Source: Mobiluncus porci
Lineage (GTDB): Bacteria > Actinomycetota > Actinomycetes > Actinomycetales > Actinomycetaceae
Assembly (NCBI RefSeq): GCF_009695935.1
Contig: NZ_VUMY01000005.1
Location: forward strand, 62,001-126,000
DNA length: 64,000 nt
Direction: 5' to 3'
Below the pieces are notes generated by a model. The model was given only the letters and a program-made list of their open reading frames with translations. It was not told where the DNA came from and searched no databases. Shown here piece by piece: positions 1-8,273 of the stretch (within the stretch, counting starts at the first letter, position 1; every line of letters starts with the position of its first letter). The position numbers were made by a program, and so were the translations under genes.

Positions 1-610
1 GGGCGATAATGTCACCAGAGGCGGTCTGGACCAGCGGGTTTACCTCCACCAGGGTCGCGTCTTCGCCGGTATATACCTCCCAGAGCTTCAACATCACCGG
101 GACTACCTTCGCGGCGGTTTCGGCATCGAAGCCAGCCTTCTCGGCAATGTCTTTCGCTACAGCTTCATCCATGCCGGAGGCGGGAATCGGCACTTTCGCT
201 AGAGCTTCGGGCTTTTCCTTGGCAAGCTGCTCAATCTCCATTCCGCCCTCAACCGAGCACATCGCGAGGTTTTGACGGTTAGCGCGATCAAGCAAGATAG
301 AGAAGTAGAACTCGCGGGCAATGTCCGCCCCCGCGGCGACCATCACGCGATAAACCGTGTGGCCTTTAATGTCCATCCCCAAAATCGCCTGGGCATTAGC
401 CTCGGCTTCTTCGGCGCTCTTGGCGAGCTTCACGCCGCCAGCCTTACCGCGTCCACCGGTTTTCACCTGGGCTTTCACCACGGCGACCGCGCCGCCGAGC
501 GTATTGTATGCGTCCTTCGCCTCCTGGGGTGTGGTCGCGACTATTCCCTTCAAAACGGGGACTCCGTGTTTTTCAAACAGATCCCTGGCCTGGTACTCGT
601 AGAGGTCCAC
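1..610 (-). CDS. sucC: succinyl-CoA ligase (ADP-forming) subunit beta, 5' part only
   Basis: Partial gene running off the left edge; about 203 N-terminal residues are present. Succinyl-CoA synthetase couples succinyl-CoA cleavage to ATP or GTP formation in the TCA cycle, and the beta subunit carries the ATP-grasp domain. Translating the minus strand from a GTG at 610 gives a typical N-terminus ([18 protein letters not shown]), followed by the lysine- and glycine-rich nucleotide-binding stretch ([17 protein letters not shown]) and, near the edge, EVNPLVQT, the conserved EINPL-type segment of the family. The GTG is chosen because GGAAGGA lies just upstream and the protein begins exactly where homologues do. 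sucD is expected next, outside the window. The frame is intact throughout. Confidence 0.93.
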   Translation of the reverse strand, partial: MDLYEYQARDLFEKHGVPVLKGIVATTPQEAKDAYNTLGGAVAVVKAQVKTGGRGKAGGVKLAKSAEEAEANAQAILGMDIKGHTVYRVMVAAGADIAREFYFSILLDRANRQNLAMCSVEGGMEIEQLAKEKPEALAKVPIPASGMDEAVAKDIAEKAGFDAETAAKVVPVMLKLWEVYTGEDATLVEVNPLVQTASGDIIA

Positions 611-769
611 GCTGTTCCTTCCGTTAGCAAAATTTATCTCGACATCGAGAGATTACTTCAAGTCTAACCTATGTCTGGCATTTTTCAACCCCAAAAATTG
701 ACGTTTTTTCGAGCATTTTCGCTCTATCCTGGTATTAGGCTAGAAATCTAGTACGCAAAGGAGCGTCTG

Positions 770-1834
770 ATGAGCGAAATTAATGCCAATCCGGAAACAG
801 ATCCGGAAGCCATTGTCACGAAAGTGCCGTTGAAAATTTATGAAACCGAGATATACCGGCTCCAAACCGAGCTGGCGAAACTGCAGCGCTGGGTGAAATC
901 GACCGGCGCCCGTATCGTGGTGATTTTTGAGGGTCGTGATGCGGCCGGAAAAGGCGGGACGATTAAGCGGCTGACTGAATACCTCTCCCCTCGCGTCGCC
1001 CGCGTCGTCGCGCTTCCGACCCCGACCGAGCGCGAGAAAACCCAGTGGTATTTCCAGCGCTATATTGCGCATTTGCCGGCTGCCGGAGAGATCGTTATTT
1101 TCGACCGGTCTTGGTATAACCGCGCCGGAGTCGAGAAAGTCATGGGCTTCGCTACCGCCAAACAGGTCCAAAAATTCATGCAACAATGCCCCACTTTCGA
1201 GCGGATGCTTGTTGAAGACGGAATTATGCTGCGCAAATACTGGTTCAGCGTCTCCGACCAGGTGCAATACGAACGGTTCGCGCGCCGCCTCCACGACCCG
1301 CTGCGCCAGTGGAAACTCTCCCCGATGGATTTGGAGTCGATTTCCCGCTGGGAGGATTACTCGCGGGCGAAAGACGAGATGCTCGTCCATACGGACACGA
1401 CGGAATGCCCGTGGTACCAGGTGCCGTCGGACTCGAAGAAGGCAGCTCGCTTGAACATGATTTCGCACTTCTTGTCGACCATCCCCTACACGGATGTTGA
1501 TGACGGAGCGGCGCCGATTGTCCTACCGGTGCGTCCTCCCTCCAAGGGTTATATCCGCCCGCCGATGGACACGGTGCGCTACGTTCCTAATCACGCCGCC
1601 GAGGTCGTGGCTCGCGCCAAAGCTGGCCAGATTCCCTTCGTGGCGCCGGTCGGGTATTCCGGGGCATATTCAGGGTCGGGGGCTTCAGGGAGCCCTAACC
1701 CCGCAGAGCCCCGCGGAGAAGACGGCTCCGCAGCCTCCAATGATGAGAATTCCCACCATGTGCGCCCCGCAGGTAATGGCGACTCCAATGCCAAGAAACC
1801 CAAGAAAGACAAGAAAAAGAAACACAAAGACTAG
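770..1834 (+). CDS. ppk2: polyphosphate kinase 2 family protein
   Basis: Predicted polyphosphate:nucleotide phosphotransferase (PPK2), which moves phosphate between polyphosphate and nucleotides in the cytoplasm. The 354-residue protein has the family Walker A motif GRDAAGKGG near residue 55, the lid/Walker B-type segment IVIFDRSWYNRAGVEKVMGF near 107-126, and the conserved YERFARRL and EDYSRAKDEM regions, all in one PPK2 domain. The last 70 residues are low complexity and end in a lysine-rich tail, which is dispensable-looking. AAAGGAG sits 6-7 bases before the ATG. It is a single gene with no obvious operon partner, starting divergently from sucC. Whether it prefers ADP, GDP or AMP cannot be read from the sequence. 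Confidence 0.9.
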   Translation: MSEINANPETDPEAIVTKVPLKIYETEIYRLQTELAKLQRWVKSTGARIVVIFEGRDAAGKGGTIKRLTEYLSPRVARVVALPTPTEREKTQWYFQRYIAHLPAAGEIVIFDRSWYNRAGVEKVMGFATAKQVQKFMQQCPTFERMLVEDGIMLRKYWFSVSDQVQYERFARRLHDPLRQWKLSPMDLESISRWEDYSRAKDEMLVHTDTTECPWYQVPSDSKKAARLNMISHFLSTIPYTDVDDGAAPIVLPVRPPSKGYIRPPMDTVRYVPNHAAEVVARAKAGQIPFVAPVGYSGAYSGSGASGSPNPAEPRGEDGSAASNDENSHHVRPAGNGDSNAKKPKKDKKKKHKD

Positions 1835-1859
1835 CGGAGGGGAGCTCCGGACTGCCAGG

Positions 1860-2282
1860 CTAATAGTCCTCTGGGTGAATCGCCTCGGGAATCGACACCT
1901 CACGCAAGAATGCGGCTAACTCCGGAAAATCCAGAGTCACTGTCTCCCACAGTTCCTTCACGTCGATATCACCGTATTCGTGACTGATGGCGTTACGCAT
2001 GGCATAAATGTCCCGCCAAGCAATCTCGGGATGAAGCCGCTTGAAACCGGAGTGAAAATGTCCGGTCGCTTCGGCTGTAATCTCAACCATGCGCTCCGCT
2101 TCCCGGCGCAGCCTTCGCCCCTCTCCAGTATCGGCGCAAAAATCCGCAAAACTCTCGAACCTTTCGGCGGCATCATCAGTCTCCCTCAACACGTCATTGA
2201 CGAGTTTGCGCAGCACCTCCTGCCGGTATGGGTTTACGCTCTTAGGAAACCTGTGTTGCACCCGATATTCTTCCCTATTCAC
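1860..2282 (-). CDS. hepT: HepT-like ribonuclease toxin (DUF86 family)
   Basis: A 140-residue HEPN-domain protein, the predicted toxin of a MntA/HepT type VII toxin-antitoxin pair. HEPN toxins cleave RNA as dimers. The signature R-x4-H-x-Y is present as RNAISHEYG near residues 116-124. The tyrosine of this motif is the residue adenylylated by the partner antitoxin in characterised systems. The start ATG overlaps the stop of the upstream nucleotidyltransferase gene by four bases (ATGA), so the two are translationally coupled with the antitoxin first. The N-terminal 15-20 residues are basic and somewhat longer than in typical family members. The family assignment is firm; toxicity is inferred. 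Confidence 0.85.
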   Translation of the reverse strand: MNREEYRVQHRFPKSVNPYRQEVLRKLVNDVLRETDDAAERFESFADFCADTGEGRRLRREAERMVEITAEATGHFHSGFKRLHPEIAWRDIYAMRNAISHEYGDIDVKELWETVTLDFPELAAFLREVSIPEAIHPEDY

Positions 2283-2797
2283 GCAATCCTTCCGAGTTCC
2301 ACAGCCTCGGAGCGTGCTTGATCAAGCGCCCCTGCAGTAAAAGGCGTGTCGGAAACCACATCAACCGGCACCCCCAAAATGTCCTCGAGCCCTTCACGGA
2401 TCCGGTTTTTTCCCATCAACCCAATCCCTTCGGGCAGCACTACCAGGAAATCTATGTCAGAATCGACGCGGTCCTCACCTTGCGCCACCGAGCCAAACAC
2501 CCGCGGATGCGTCACGTGGGCACAGTCCAAGAATGCCCGCACTTTATCAAGATTTCGTTTCAGGGTTTCCCGTGGTTTTTCCTGCAACGGTCTCAGAAGC
2601 CTCTCTTGCATCGTTGGCGAGGCGTGTCGCTTCCCACTTTCAAGAGCGGCGATATTGGATTGAGAAACCCCCGTAAGGGAGGCCAGTTCTCGCTGGCTAA
2701 AACCCCGCGCTTGGCGTTTTACCTTGAGTTCCCACGCGAAGTCCGCCCCATCCAGACCCCTGGTCTGGGGGACATCAAGGTCAACGCGAATCCCCAT
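2279..2797 (-). CDS. mntA: HTH-fused MntA-type nucleotidyltransferase antitoxin
   Basis: A 172-residue two-domain protein. Residues about 22-70 form an XRE/Cro helix-turn-helix (FSQRELASLTGVSQSNIAAL). Residues about 95-172 form a minimal nucleotidyltransferase with the G-S-x10-D-x-D signature (GSVAQGEDRVDSDID). Family knowledge: MntA antitoxins inactivate HepT by adding AMP to its RX4HXY tyrosine. The N-terminal DNA-binding domain is an addition to the minimal MntA and suggests that the antitoxin also represses its own promoter. A short AT-rich near-dyad centred on TGATATCA at about 2806-2813, just before the start codon, is a possible operator. It is immediately upstream of and overlapping hepT. 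Confidence 0.82.
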   Translation of the reverse strand: MGIRVDLDVPQTRGLDGADFAWELKVKRQARGFSQRELASLTGVSQSNIAALESGKRHASPTMQERLLRPLQEKPRETLKRNLDKVRAFLDCAHVTHPRVFGSVAQGEDRVDSDIDFLVVLPEGIGLMGKNRIREGLEDILGVPVDVVSDTPFTAGALDQARSEAVELGRIA

Positions 2798-3025
2798 ATC
2801 TAAATGATATCAAATTTATGCAATCATACGGCGCACTCCGCCAGGTAAACGCGTCGGAGTTGGGTTTGTCCCGTCCCGAAAACCATCAAGTTGTATGACA
2901 AGAACTTTGCGAGACCCTTAAAAGTTAACGGGTTGATTCAAACCAGAAAGAAGGGTTGGAAAGGAAACACGCAATGCATCCGGAAAACTGTTGAAAAAAC
3001 GCGAGATAGCGGGGATAATTGAGAC

Positions 3026-3274
3026 ATGGCCCTCACGATTGATCTTCCGCCCGAAGTCGCCAGGCGTGTCAGCGAGCTTGCCAAAGCCCGCGGCGTCGAC
3101 GACGCGACTGTTGTCACCGACTTCATGTCCCGCAGTTTCACTGAAAACGCATCTCCCGATGCCAACACCAGCGAGCCTCACATCGTGTTTCATCCCGTGT
3201 CCGGGCTACCGGCACTTACCGGCGGGGTCGTGCACACTCGCGAGGAAATTCAACAGTTTTTGGATGAAGAATGA
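3026..3274 (+). CDS. VapB-like antitoxin
   Basis: An 82-residue predicted antitoxin. The first 45 residues (ALTIDLPPEVARRVSELAKA and following) look like a ribbon-helix-helix-type DNA-binding start. The C-terminal half is acidic and probably wraps the toxin. The last four bases overlap the start of the following PIN-domain gene (ATGA), the usual antitoxin-first coupled arrangement. The ribosome-binding site is weak (GGGG about ten bases upstream). The exact VapB subfamily is not recognisable; the call leans on context. Confidence 0.7.
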   Translation: MALTIDLPPEVARRVSELAKARGVDDATVVTDFMSRSFTENASPDANTSEPHIVFHPVSGLPALTGGVVHTREEIQQFLDEE

Positions 3275-3663
3275 CACGCTATCTTCTTGATGCCAATGTT
3301 CTCATTGCTCTTTCGAGTTCCACTCATCCCGATTATGAGAAGGCAAATCTTTGGGTGAAGAAGAACCATGAATTGCTAATCTGCCCCATAACCCAGGGAG
3401 CACTACTTCGCTATTTGATGTGGAGCAAACAAAATCTCACGGATGCCCGCGGTCTGATATTGCAGATGCGAGACACTCACCGATACCTTTGGATTCCCGC
3501 GGACTTAAATTACGACGATGCTGATTTCGCCAGAATAACCGGCCACAAGCAGGTCACAGACCTTTATCTTGCGGAGCTCGCGCGTCATCACGGCGCCCTG
3601 CTGGCGACATTTGACACCGGAATCGCGGGACTCCGACCGGAAGCGGTTTCCCTGATTCAATAG
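3271..3663 (+). CDS. vapC: VapC-family PIN-domain ribonuclease toxin
   Basis: A 130-residue PIN-domain protein, the toxin partner of the preceding antitoxin. PIN toxins cleave specific RNAs using a cluster of acidic residues that binds metal. Visible residues are Asp in LLDANVLIAL (residue 7), the central TQGALLRYL segment, the aspartate in VTDLYLAELA (about 105) and Asp in LATFDTG (about 116). The protein is full length for the family and the frame is intact. It is co-transcribed with and overlaps vapB. Confidence 0.85.
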   Translation: MTRYLLDANVLIALSSSTHPDYEKANLWVKKNHELLICPITQGALLRYLMWSKQNLTDARGLILQMRDTHRYLWIPADLNYDDADFARITGHKQVTDLYLAELARHHGALLATFDTGIAGLRPEAVSLIQ

Positions 3664-3781
3664 TTACTGCTTTGCGCGGTATGGACACGATTCCTGCCTC
3701 TTACCTCTCTAGGGTGTAGCCACTACCGCCGTGACCCCGCCGAGCGACCCTGAATGAACTGCACCTGAGAAGGAGGATTCC

Positions 3782-4036
3782 ATGAGCGAAGCCGAAACTG
3801 TGCTCGGGGAACTCGGCATCCCCATGTCCAACGCCATCGGGATGTTTTTGAAACAGGTTGCGCTGCAACGCGGCATCCCTTTCGAGGTGAAACTCCCCTC
3901 GCCCGCCCCGCTCGCGCTTGCAAGCCTCACCAAGGCTCAACTCGATAGCGCAATCCAAGAGGGTCTCGATGACATTGCAGCCGGTCGCACCGCACCCCCC
4001 GTCGAAGTCGAAAAACGCTTGCGCACCAAACCTTAA
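3782..4036 (+). CDS. RelB/DinJ-family antitoxin, N-terminally short
   Basis: An 84-residue protein matching RelB/DinJ antitoxins from AETVLGELGIPMSNAIGMFL onward. That segment is the helical part of the ribbon-helix-helix, followed by GIPFEVKLP and a toxin-wrapping tail. Full-length members have about 15-18 more residues at the N-terminus that form the DNA-contacting beta strand. Here the upstream frame meets a TGA 24 bases before the ATG, so that part is missing. A strong AAGGAGG lies right before the ATG, so the short form could be made. The toxin gene that should follow survives only as a fragment (see 4041-4121). Probably a decaying system. Confidence 0.65.
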   Translation: MSEAETVLGELGIPMSNAIGMFLKQVALQRGIPFEVKLPSPAPLALASLTKAQLDSAIQEGLDDIAAGRTAPPVEVEKRLRTKP

Positions 4037-4040
4037 CTGC

Positions 4041-4121
4041 ACCGACCGGCGCGTTGATATTGCCCGCATCATCTATCAGGGACGCGACATTTCCCAGCAA
4101 CTTACCGAACCATTTGACTGA
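4041..4121 (+). pseudogene. remnant of a RelE/ParE-type toxin C-terminus
   Basis: Right after the RelB/DinJ gene, in another frame, the sequence reads TDRRVDIARIIYQGRDISQQ and then ends at TGA 4119-4121. The pattern R-V-D-I-A-R-I-x-Y-Q-G-R-D-I is the usual C-terminal strand of RelE/ParE toxins. Only about 26 residues remain and there is no start codon, so an internal deletion has removed the toxin body and left the end of the gene. The similarity is by eye and the fragment is short. Confidence 0.5.
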
Positions 4122-4136
4122 CTGCTTGAATAAAGC

Positions 4137-4164
4137 GAGCCTGAGATGAGTTTATCTCGGGCTC
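4137..4164. terminator. hairpin between convergent genes
   Basis: GAGCC-t-GAGAT is paired with ATCTC-g-GGCTC around a 6-base loop. On the minus strand it is followed by GCTTTATTC. It lies just beyond the stop of the helicase gene at 4181 and beyond the toxin remnant, so it could terminate in both directions. Confidence 0.55.
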
Positions 4165-4180
4165 ACGTTTTGAATGAAAA

Positions 4181-6925
4181 TTAGTCCGCCGGATTCAAGG
4201 GAGCGAACTTCAGGAGCAGGCGCTTGGTTGAACCGGAGGTGAATTTCACGGTGGCAATCGTATTCGGGCCTTCGCCTTCGAGGCCGAGAACTTTGCCGTT
4301 GCCGTAAATGTCGTGGCGGACTTTCTGGCCGACGTGTAAAACCGGGATGTCGCCCGCGGCCTTGGCCTTTGCTGCTTTCTTCGGCTTGGCACTCCCAGCG
4401 CCGGAAGCCTCCGATTCATCAAGGGCCCGCGCGGTCGTGAGCCTCTCAAGGCGAGAATTCCCGAAAGTGCCTGCGCCGGTGTCGTGCGGGTCTTGGTTCC
4501 GTGCCGTTGAATAGCCTCGCTCCCCGAAACTCGAAGAACCGTAGCCTCTGGACCTGTACCCGCCAGACCCAAAACCACCCGAGGCCGAGCCACCCGAACC
4601 GGAGCGCGCGCGCCCTCCCCAGCCGCCACTCCCGCCGCCGCGAGAGCGCCCTCCCGAGCCATAACTCGGCGAAAACCCCTCATCGAGGTCATCGTCATAC
4701 CCTCGGGAAGCGAGCCCGGCATAGAAATCCATCGTGGTTGCCTCGCGGCGGTTATCCACAAGGTCCTCAGGAATATCATTCAAAAACCTTGAGGCCGGCA
4801 TATACATGGTCTCCCCGAAAACCGTCCGCGCCGCGGACCTGGTCAGATACAAGCGCTTGCGGGCGCGAGTGACCGCGACATAGGCCAGGCGTCGCTCCTC
4901 GGCAAGCTGGTCTGGGTCATCCAGCGAGCGGTTGTGCGGGAACAGGCCGTCTTCCATGCCGGTGACGAACACGGTATTGAATTCGAGCCCCTTAGCGGTG
5001 TGGACGGTCATCAAAGTGACTTCCGGTTTTGAGGTTTCAACTTGGGACGCGGGCTGGTTTTCAGGAGCCTGATCTGGCAACTGGTCAGAATCAGCCACCA
5101 GCGAGATTCGTTCCAAAAAGTCCGCCAGCCTCGAATCCGGCTCCGACAGGGAGAAATCCTCCGCCACGGAGTGAAGTTCCGACAGGTTCTCGACCCTGGC
5201 ATCATCCTGGGGATTATTCGAGGCCCGCAGCTTCGGGAGATACCCCGAATCCTCCAGGGCCGTATCCAAAATCTCATCCAGGGGCGAGCCGGCCGAGTCC
5301 ATTTCCCGCAGGTTATCGAGCAAGGTCACCAAAGCTCCGAGTGCCGCGCTGGCCTTTGCTGACAACTCACCGCTGTTCGCCCCACCCGGAACGAACTCGC
5401 GCATCGCCTCCCCAAAAGCCACCCCGCGGGAACTTGCCACCTCGCGGATTTTCGCCTGAGCCACGTCCCCGAGCCCCCGTTTGGGTTCATTAAAGATCCG
5501 CAAGAGATTCCCGTCATCGGCCGGGTTCGCCGCGGCCGTGAGATAGGCAATCGCGTCTTTTACCTCTTTGCGGTCATAGAACTTCGTCCCACCCACGACC
5601 CGATACGGAATCCCCTCCATGGTGAGCATTTCTTCCAAAGAGCGCGACTGGGAATTCGTGCGGTAAAACACCGCGAACTCATCCCAGCCCGTTCCCGCAG
5701 CGTGAAGGTCGCGCATCTCGCGGACAATGAACGCGGCCTCGTCGCGGTCGCTATCGGCCGCGAACAGGACCGCTTTCGCCCCGTCTCCCGCCTCAGTCCA
5801 CAGGTTCTTCTTGTGTCGCCCCGGGTTCTCGGAAATAATCGCGTTCGCGAGTGAAAGAATCGTGCCGGTAGAGCGATAGTTCTGCTCGAGGTAAACGGTC
5901 GTGGCGCCGGGAAAATCCGACTCGAATTCTTCGATATTGCGGATTGTTGCCCCGCGGAAAGCGTAAATCGACTGGTCAGAGTCCCCGACAACCGTGAGTT
6001 CCGCTCCCGGGAACGCGTCCAAGGCCTCGTCGAGGCGCGGGTCCCCGAAACGCGGCAAAGCCAGCAACCGCACGAGCTCGTATTGGGCGGGGTTCGTGTC
6101 TTGGTATTCATCGACCAAAACGTGACGGAATTTCTCGCGATACTTCGCGAGAATCTCCGGGCGCCGCCGCCACAGATACACGACTTCCGCAATGAGGTCG
6201 TCGAAGTCAAAGGCGTTGGCGCGGCGCAGCATTTGCTGGTATTCCGCATATATCTCGGCGGTCAACTGGCTCATCTTGTCCGGCGCTGCCGTCTCAGCAA
6301 AGGCTGCTGGGCCAATGAGTTCGTTCTTCGCATTCGAGATCCGGGCGGCGAAACCTTTGGGAGTGAAACGCTTCGGGTCAAGCCCGCGGCCCTTGATGAT
6401 CCGCGTCAACAGCGCCTTGGAGTCGGCCGTGTCGTAAATCGAAAACGACCGTGTAATCCCCAAAGCCTCCGCTTCGGCGCGCAAAATCCGGACGCAGGAG
6501 CTGTGGAAAGTCGACACCCACATATATTTCGCGGCGTTCCCGACGAGCCGCTCCACGCGTTCGCGCATCTCCCCGGCCGCCTTATTGGTGAAAGTAATCG
6601 CCAAAACCTCCCAGGGACGCACCCGGTCGGTCGCCAGCAACCACGCAATGCGACGCGTCAAAACGCGGGTTTTCCCCGACCCCGCCCCTGCCATCACCAA
6701 CAGCGGACCTTCCGGGTGGGTGACGGCATCGAACTGGTCGGGATTCAAGCCGCGGGTGATTGCGGCGATTTTTTCTTCCCGCCAAGCCTCACGGGATCCC
6801 TCCGAGCCAGGTGCGTAGTCGCTCGTTGGCACGGCATCAACCGAGGCTCCAGGCAAAGCGGCACTCACCGGCACGCCCTTGCTGCCCCCACCGGCAAGTG
6901 ACAGTGAAGAAAACAAATCATTCAT
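4181..6925 (-). CDS. pcrA: ATP-dependent DNA helicase, PcrA/UvrD type
   Basis: A superfamily 1A 3'-5' DNA helicase acting in nucleotide excision repair and replication-fork maintenance. Motifs in order: a Q-motif region LNPDQFDAVTHPEGPLL, Walker A AGAGSGKTRVLTRR, motif Ia AITFTNKAAGEMRERV, Walker B VDEYQDTN, motif III GDSDQSIYAFRGA, motif IV EQNYRSTGTIL, motif V TVHTAKGLEFNTVF and motif VI VAVTRARKRL. About 90 residues of Gly/Ser/Arg-rich linker follow, then a C-terminal Tudor-like segment (VGQKVRHDIYGNGKVLG) as in PcrA. The ATG at 6925 is preferred over the GTG at 6940 because it overlaps the previous gene's stop as ATGA, implying coupling to the sialidase-like gene. 914 residues, longer than Firmicute PcrA because of the linker. 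Confidence 0.93.
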   Translation of the reverse strand: MNDLFSSLSLAGGGSKGVPVSAALPGASVDAVPTSDYAPGSEGSREAWREEKIAAITRGLNPDQFDAVTHPEGPLLVMAGAGSGKTRVLTRRIAWLLATDRVRPWEVLAITFTNKAAGEMRERVERLVGNAAKYMWVSTFHSSCVRILRAEAEALGITRSFSIYDTADSKALLTRIIKGRGLDPKRFTPKGFAARISNAKNELIGPAAFAETAAPDKMSQLTAEIYAEYQQMLRRANAFDFDDLIAEVVYLWRRRPEILAKYREKFRHVLVDEYQDTNPAQYELVRLLALPRFGDPRLDEALDAFPGAELTVVGDSDQSIYAFRGATIRNIEEFESDFPGATTVYLEQNYRSTGTILSLANAIISENPGRHKKNLWTEAGDGAKAVLFAADSDRDEAAFIVREMRDLHAAGTGWDEFAVFYRTNSQSRSLEEMLTMEGIPYRVVGGTKFYDRKEVKDAIAYLTAAANPADDGNLLRIFNEPKRGLGDVAQAKIREVASSRGVAFGEAMREFVPGGANSGELSAKASAALGALVTLLDNLREMDSAGSPLDEILDTALEDSGYLPKLRASNNPQDDARVENLSELHSVAEDFSLSEPDSRLADFLERISLVADSDQLPDQAPENQPASQVETSKPEVTLMTVHTAKGLEFNTVFVTGMEDGLFPHNRSLDDPDQLAEERRLAYVAVTRARKRLYLTRSAARTVFGETMYMPASRFLNDIPEDLVDNRREATTMDFYAGLASRGYDDDLDEGFSPSYGSGGRSRGGGSGGWGGRARSGSGGSASGGFGSGGYRSRGYGSSSFGERGYSTARNQDPHDTGAGTFGNSRLERLTTARALDESEASGAGSAKPKKAAKAKAAGDIPVLHVGQKVRHDIYGNGKVLGLEGEGPNTIATVKFTSGSTKRLLLKFAPLNPAD

Positions 6926-8073
6926 GCTTGACCAACCCACTCCTTAGCGAGGCTAGCAATTGGCAACTTAGAAAACGGCAGGGTCTCGTACATAATCCCC
7001 TGCGGGCCTTCATAGGCGATCGCGAATTGTCCGAGATCCGGCATCGAAACCACATCCACCGCCCCGTAGGTTTTCGCATCGAACCAGACGGCAGGGGCGA
7101 AACTCTCGGCATCGTTTGTGGAGAGCATCAAAACCGTGCATTCCCCCGAGCAGTGCCTCCGCTCCCCCACGTAGGTAATCACTTCGGCATGGGGGCTTCC
7201 GGGAACTGCGCCGTAAAAGACGTGTTCCAAAGGGCTCAAGACGTTTACGAGCTTGGAGTCGATATCTCCAGTCGGTTCCGAAAATGTCCGTCCCCCGTCC
7301 CCGGATTTCGCCCAGACTCGCGTGGCCTCTCGGCAGGTTTTGATCATCAAAATGACTTCCGTACCGTCGCTGTTTTGGACCACGGAGCAATAGTCCACAT
7401 CCGAGCCGACCGGCTGGGAAGACCACCAGGTCACACCCTGGTCGTCGGAGCCAATAAACACGGCGCGCCGGTTCCCGTCCGGTTCCACCACGACCCCGCC
7501 GTGACAGAGTCTTTGGGCCCACTTACCAGCCGTGAGTTGGGTGCCACGACCGCGTGGAACAAAGGCCATCTTGAGGTCGCGTCCGCCGATAATCATCGAG
7601 GTGATGTCTTCGTGTTTCCAGGTCTCGCCGTTATCGTCGGTCCGCGCCACAAAGAAGGCGGCCCGACTGGTGTCGGCTCTCCCAGGCTCAGCTTCGGTGC
7701 GGGTATAGAAACAGAACAGTCTCCCTGTCACGCGGTCAAGCAGGAAGGACGGCTCGTGGAATCCGAGATGCGTTTCCGGGTTTCCGGCCATGAGAGGCCG
7801 GGGTTCTTCCCAGGTCTCGCCGTTATCGAAAGAGCGGGACATGAGCAGGGACGAGGGGCAATACGGGGTGAAGGTCTTTTCACGGTCAGAGGAGTTTTCG
7901 CGTTCCAGGCTCCGGGGCGGACGGCCATTGGTAATCATGCCCTCTTCGCAGACCCCTTCGGGAAGGGATTCCCATACCATTAAGAGGATTCGACTCGCGG
8001 TGCGGGCAATCGCGGGGAATCTTGCCTGTTGGAATTCCCCGTATTTGTGAGGTACCACCTCGACTCGTTGCAT
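6922..8073 (-). CDS. sialidase-like Asp-box (BNR) protein
   Basis: About 383 residues with the layout of a six-bladed sialidase/neuraminidase fold. Four Asp-box repeats (S-x-D-x-G-x-T-W/F) are visible: SRSFDNGETW, ARTDDNGETW, GSDDQGVTW and KSGDGGRTF. An N-terminal QQARFPAIAR resembles the arginine-containing FRIP region. There is no signal peptide or anchor, so if it is an enzyme it acts inside the cell or on imported glycans. The catalytic Tyr/Glu pair cannot be assigned by eye, so the substrate is open. The ATG at 8073 is chosen because GGAAAGG lies 6 bases before it; the open frame extends to 8214 without better signals. Its stop overlaps the start of pcrA by four bases, an unusual pairing. 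Confidence 0.72.
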   Translation of the reverse strand: MQRVEVVPHKYGEFQQARFPAIARTASRILLMVWESLPEGVCEEGMITNGRPPRSLERENSSDREKTFTPYCPSSLLMSRSFDNGETWEEPRPLMAGNPETHLGFHEPSFLLDRVTGRLFCFYTRTEAEPGRADTSRAAFFVARTDDNGETWKHEDITSMIIGGRDLKMAFVPRGRGTQLTAGKWAQRLCHGGVVVEPDGNRRAVFIGSDDQGVTWWSSQPVGSDVDYCSVVQNSDGTEVILMIKTCREATRVWAKSGDGGRTFSEPTGDIDSKLVNVLSPLEHVFYGAVPGSPHAEVITYVGERRHCSGECTVLMLSTNDAESFAPAVWFDAKTYGAVDVVSMPDLGQFAIAYEGPQGIMYETLPFSKLPIASLAKEWVGQA

Positions 8074-8273
8074 CTGCATCCTTTCCGCAGTTAAACCTAT
8101 CATCTCCCCCGCCCAGCTCCACGTTTCGGGGTAACCCTCAACTGCGGCTGCAAAGATAACTCCGCTTCGCTGCGATATCTTGGGTGCGCGGCGGCGTGAG
8201 CGGAGTGAACACATTCGCCGCGAAACAGTGCGGAGGCGTTAAAAAACGCGTGAACGTTTTAGCCGGAACGCCG

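Noticed and set aside
2889-3025. Promoter or structured RNA before the first VapBC pair
   Set aside because: No convincing -10/-35 pair or stable hairpin could be supported by eye.
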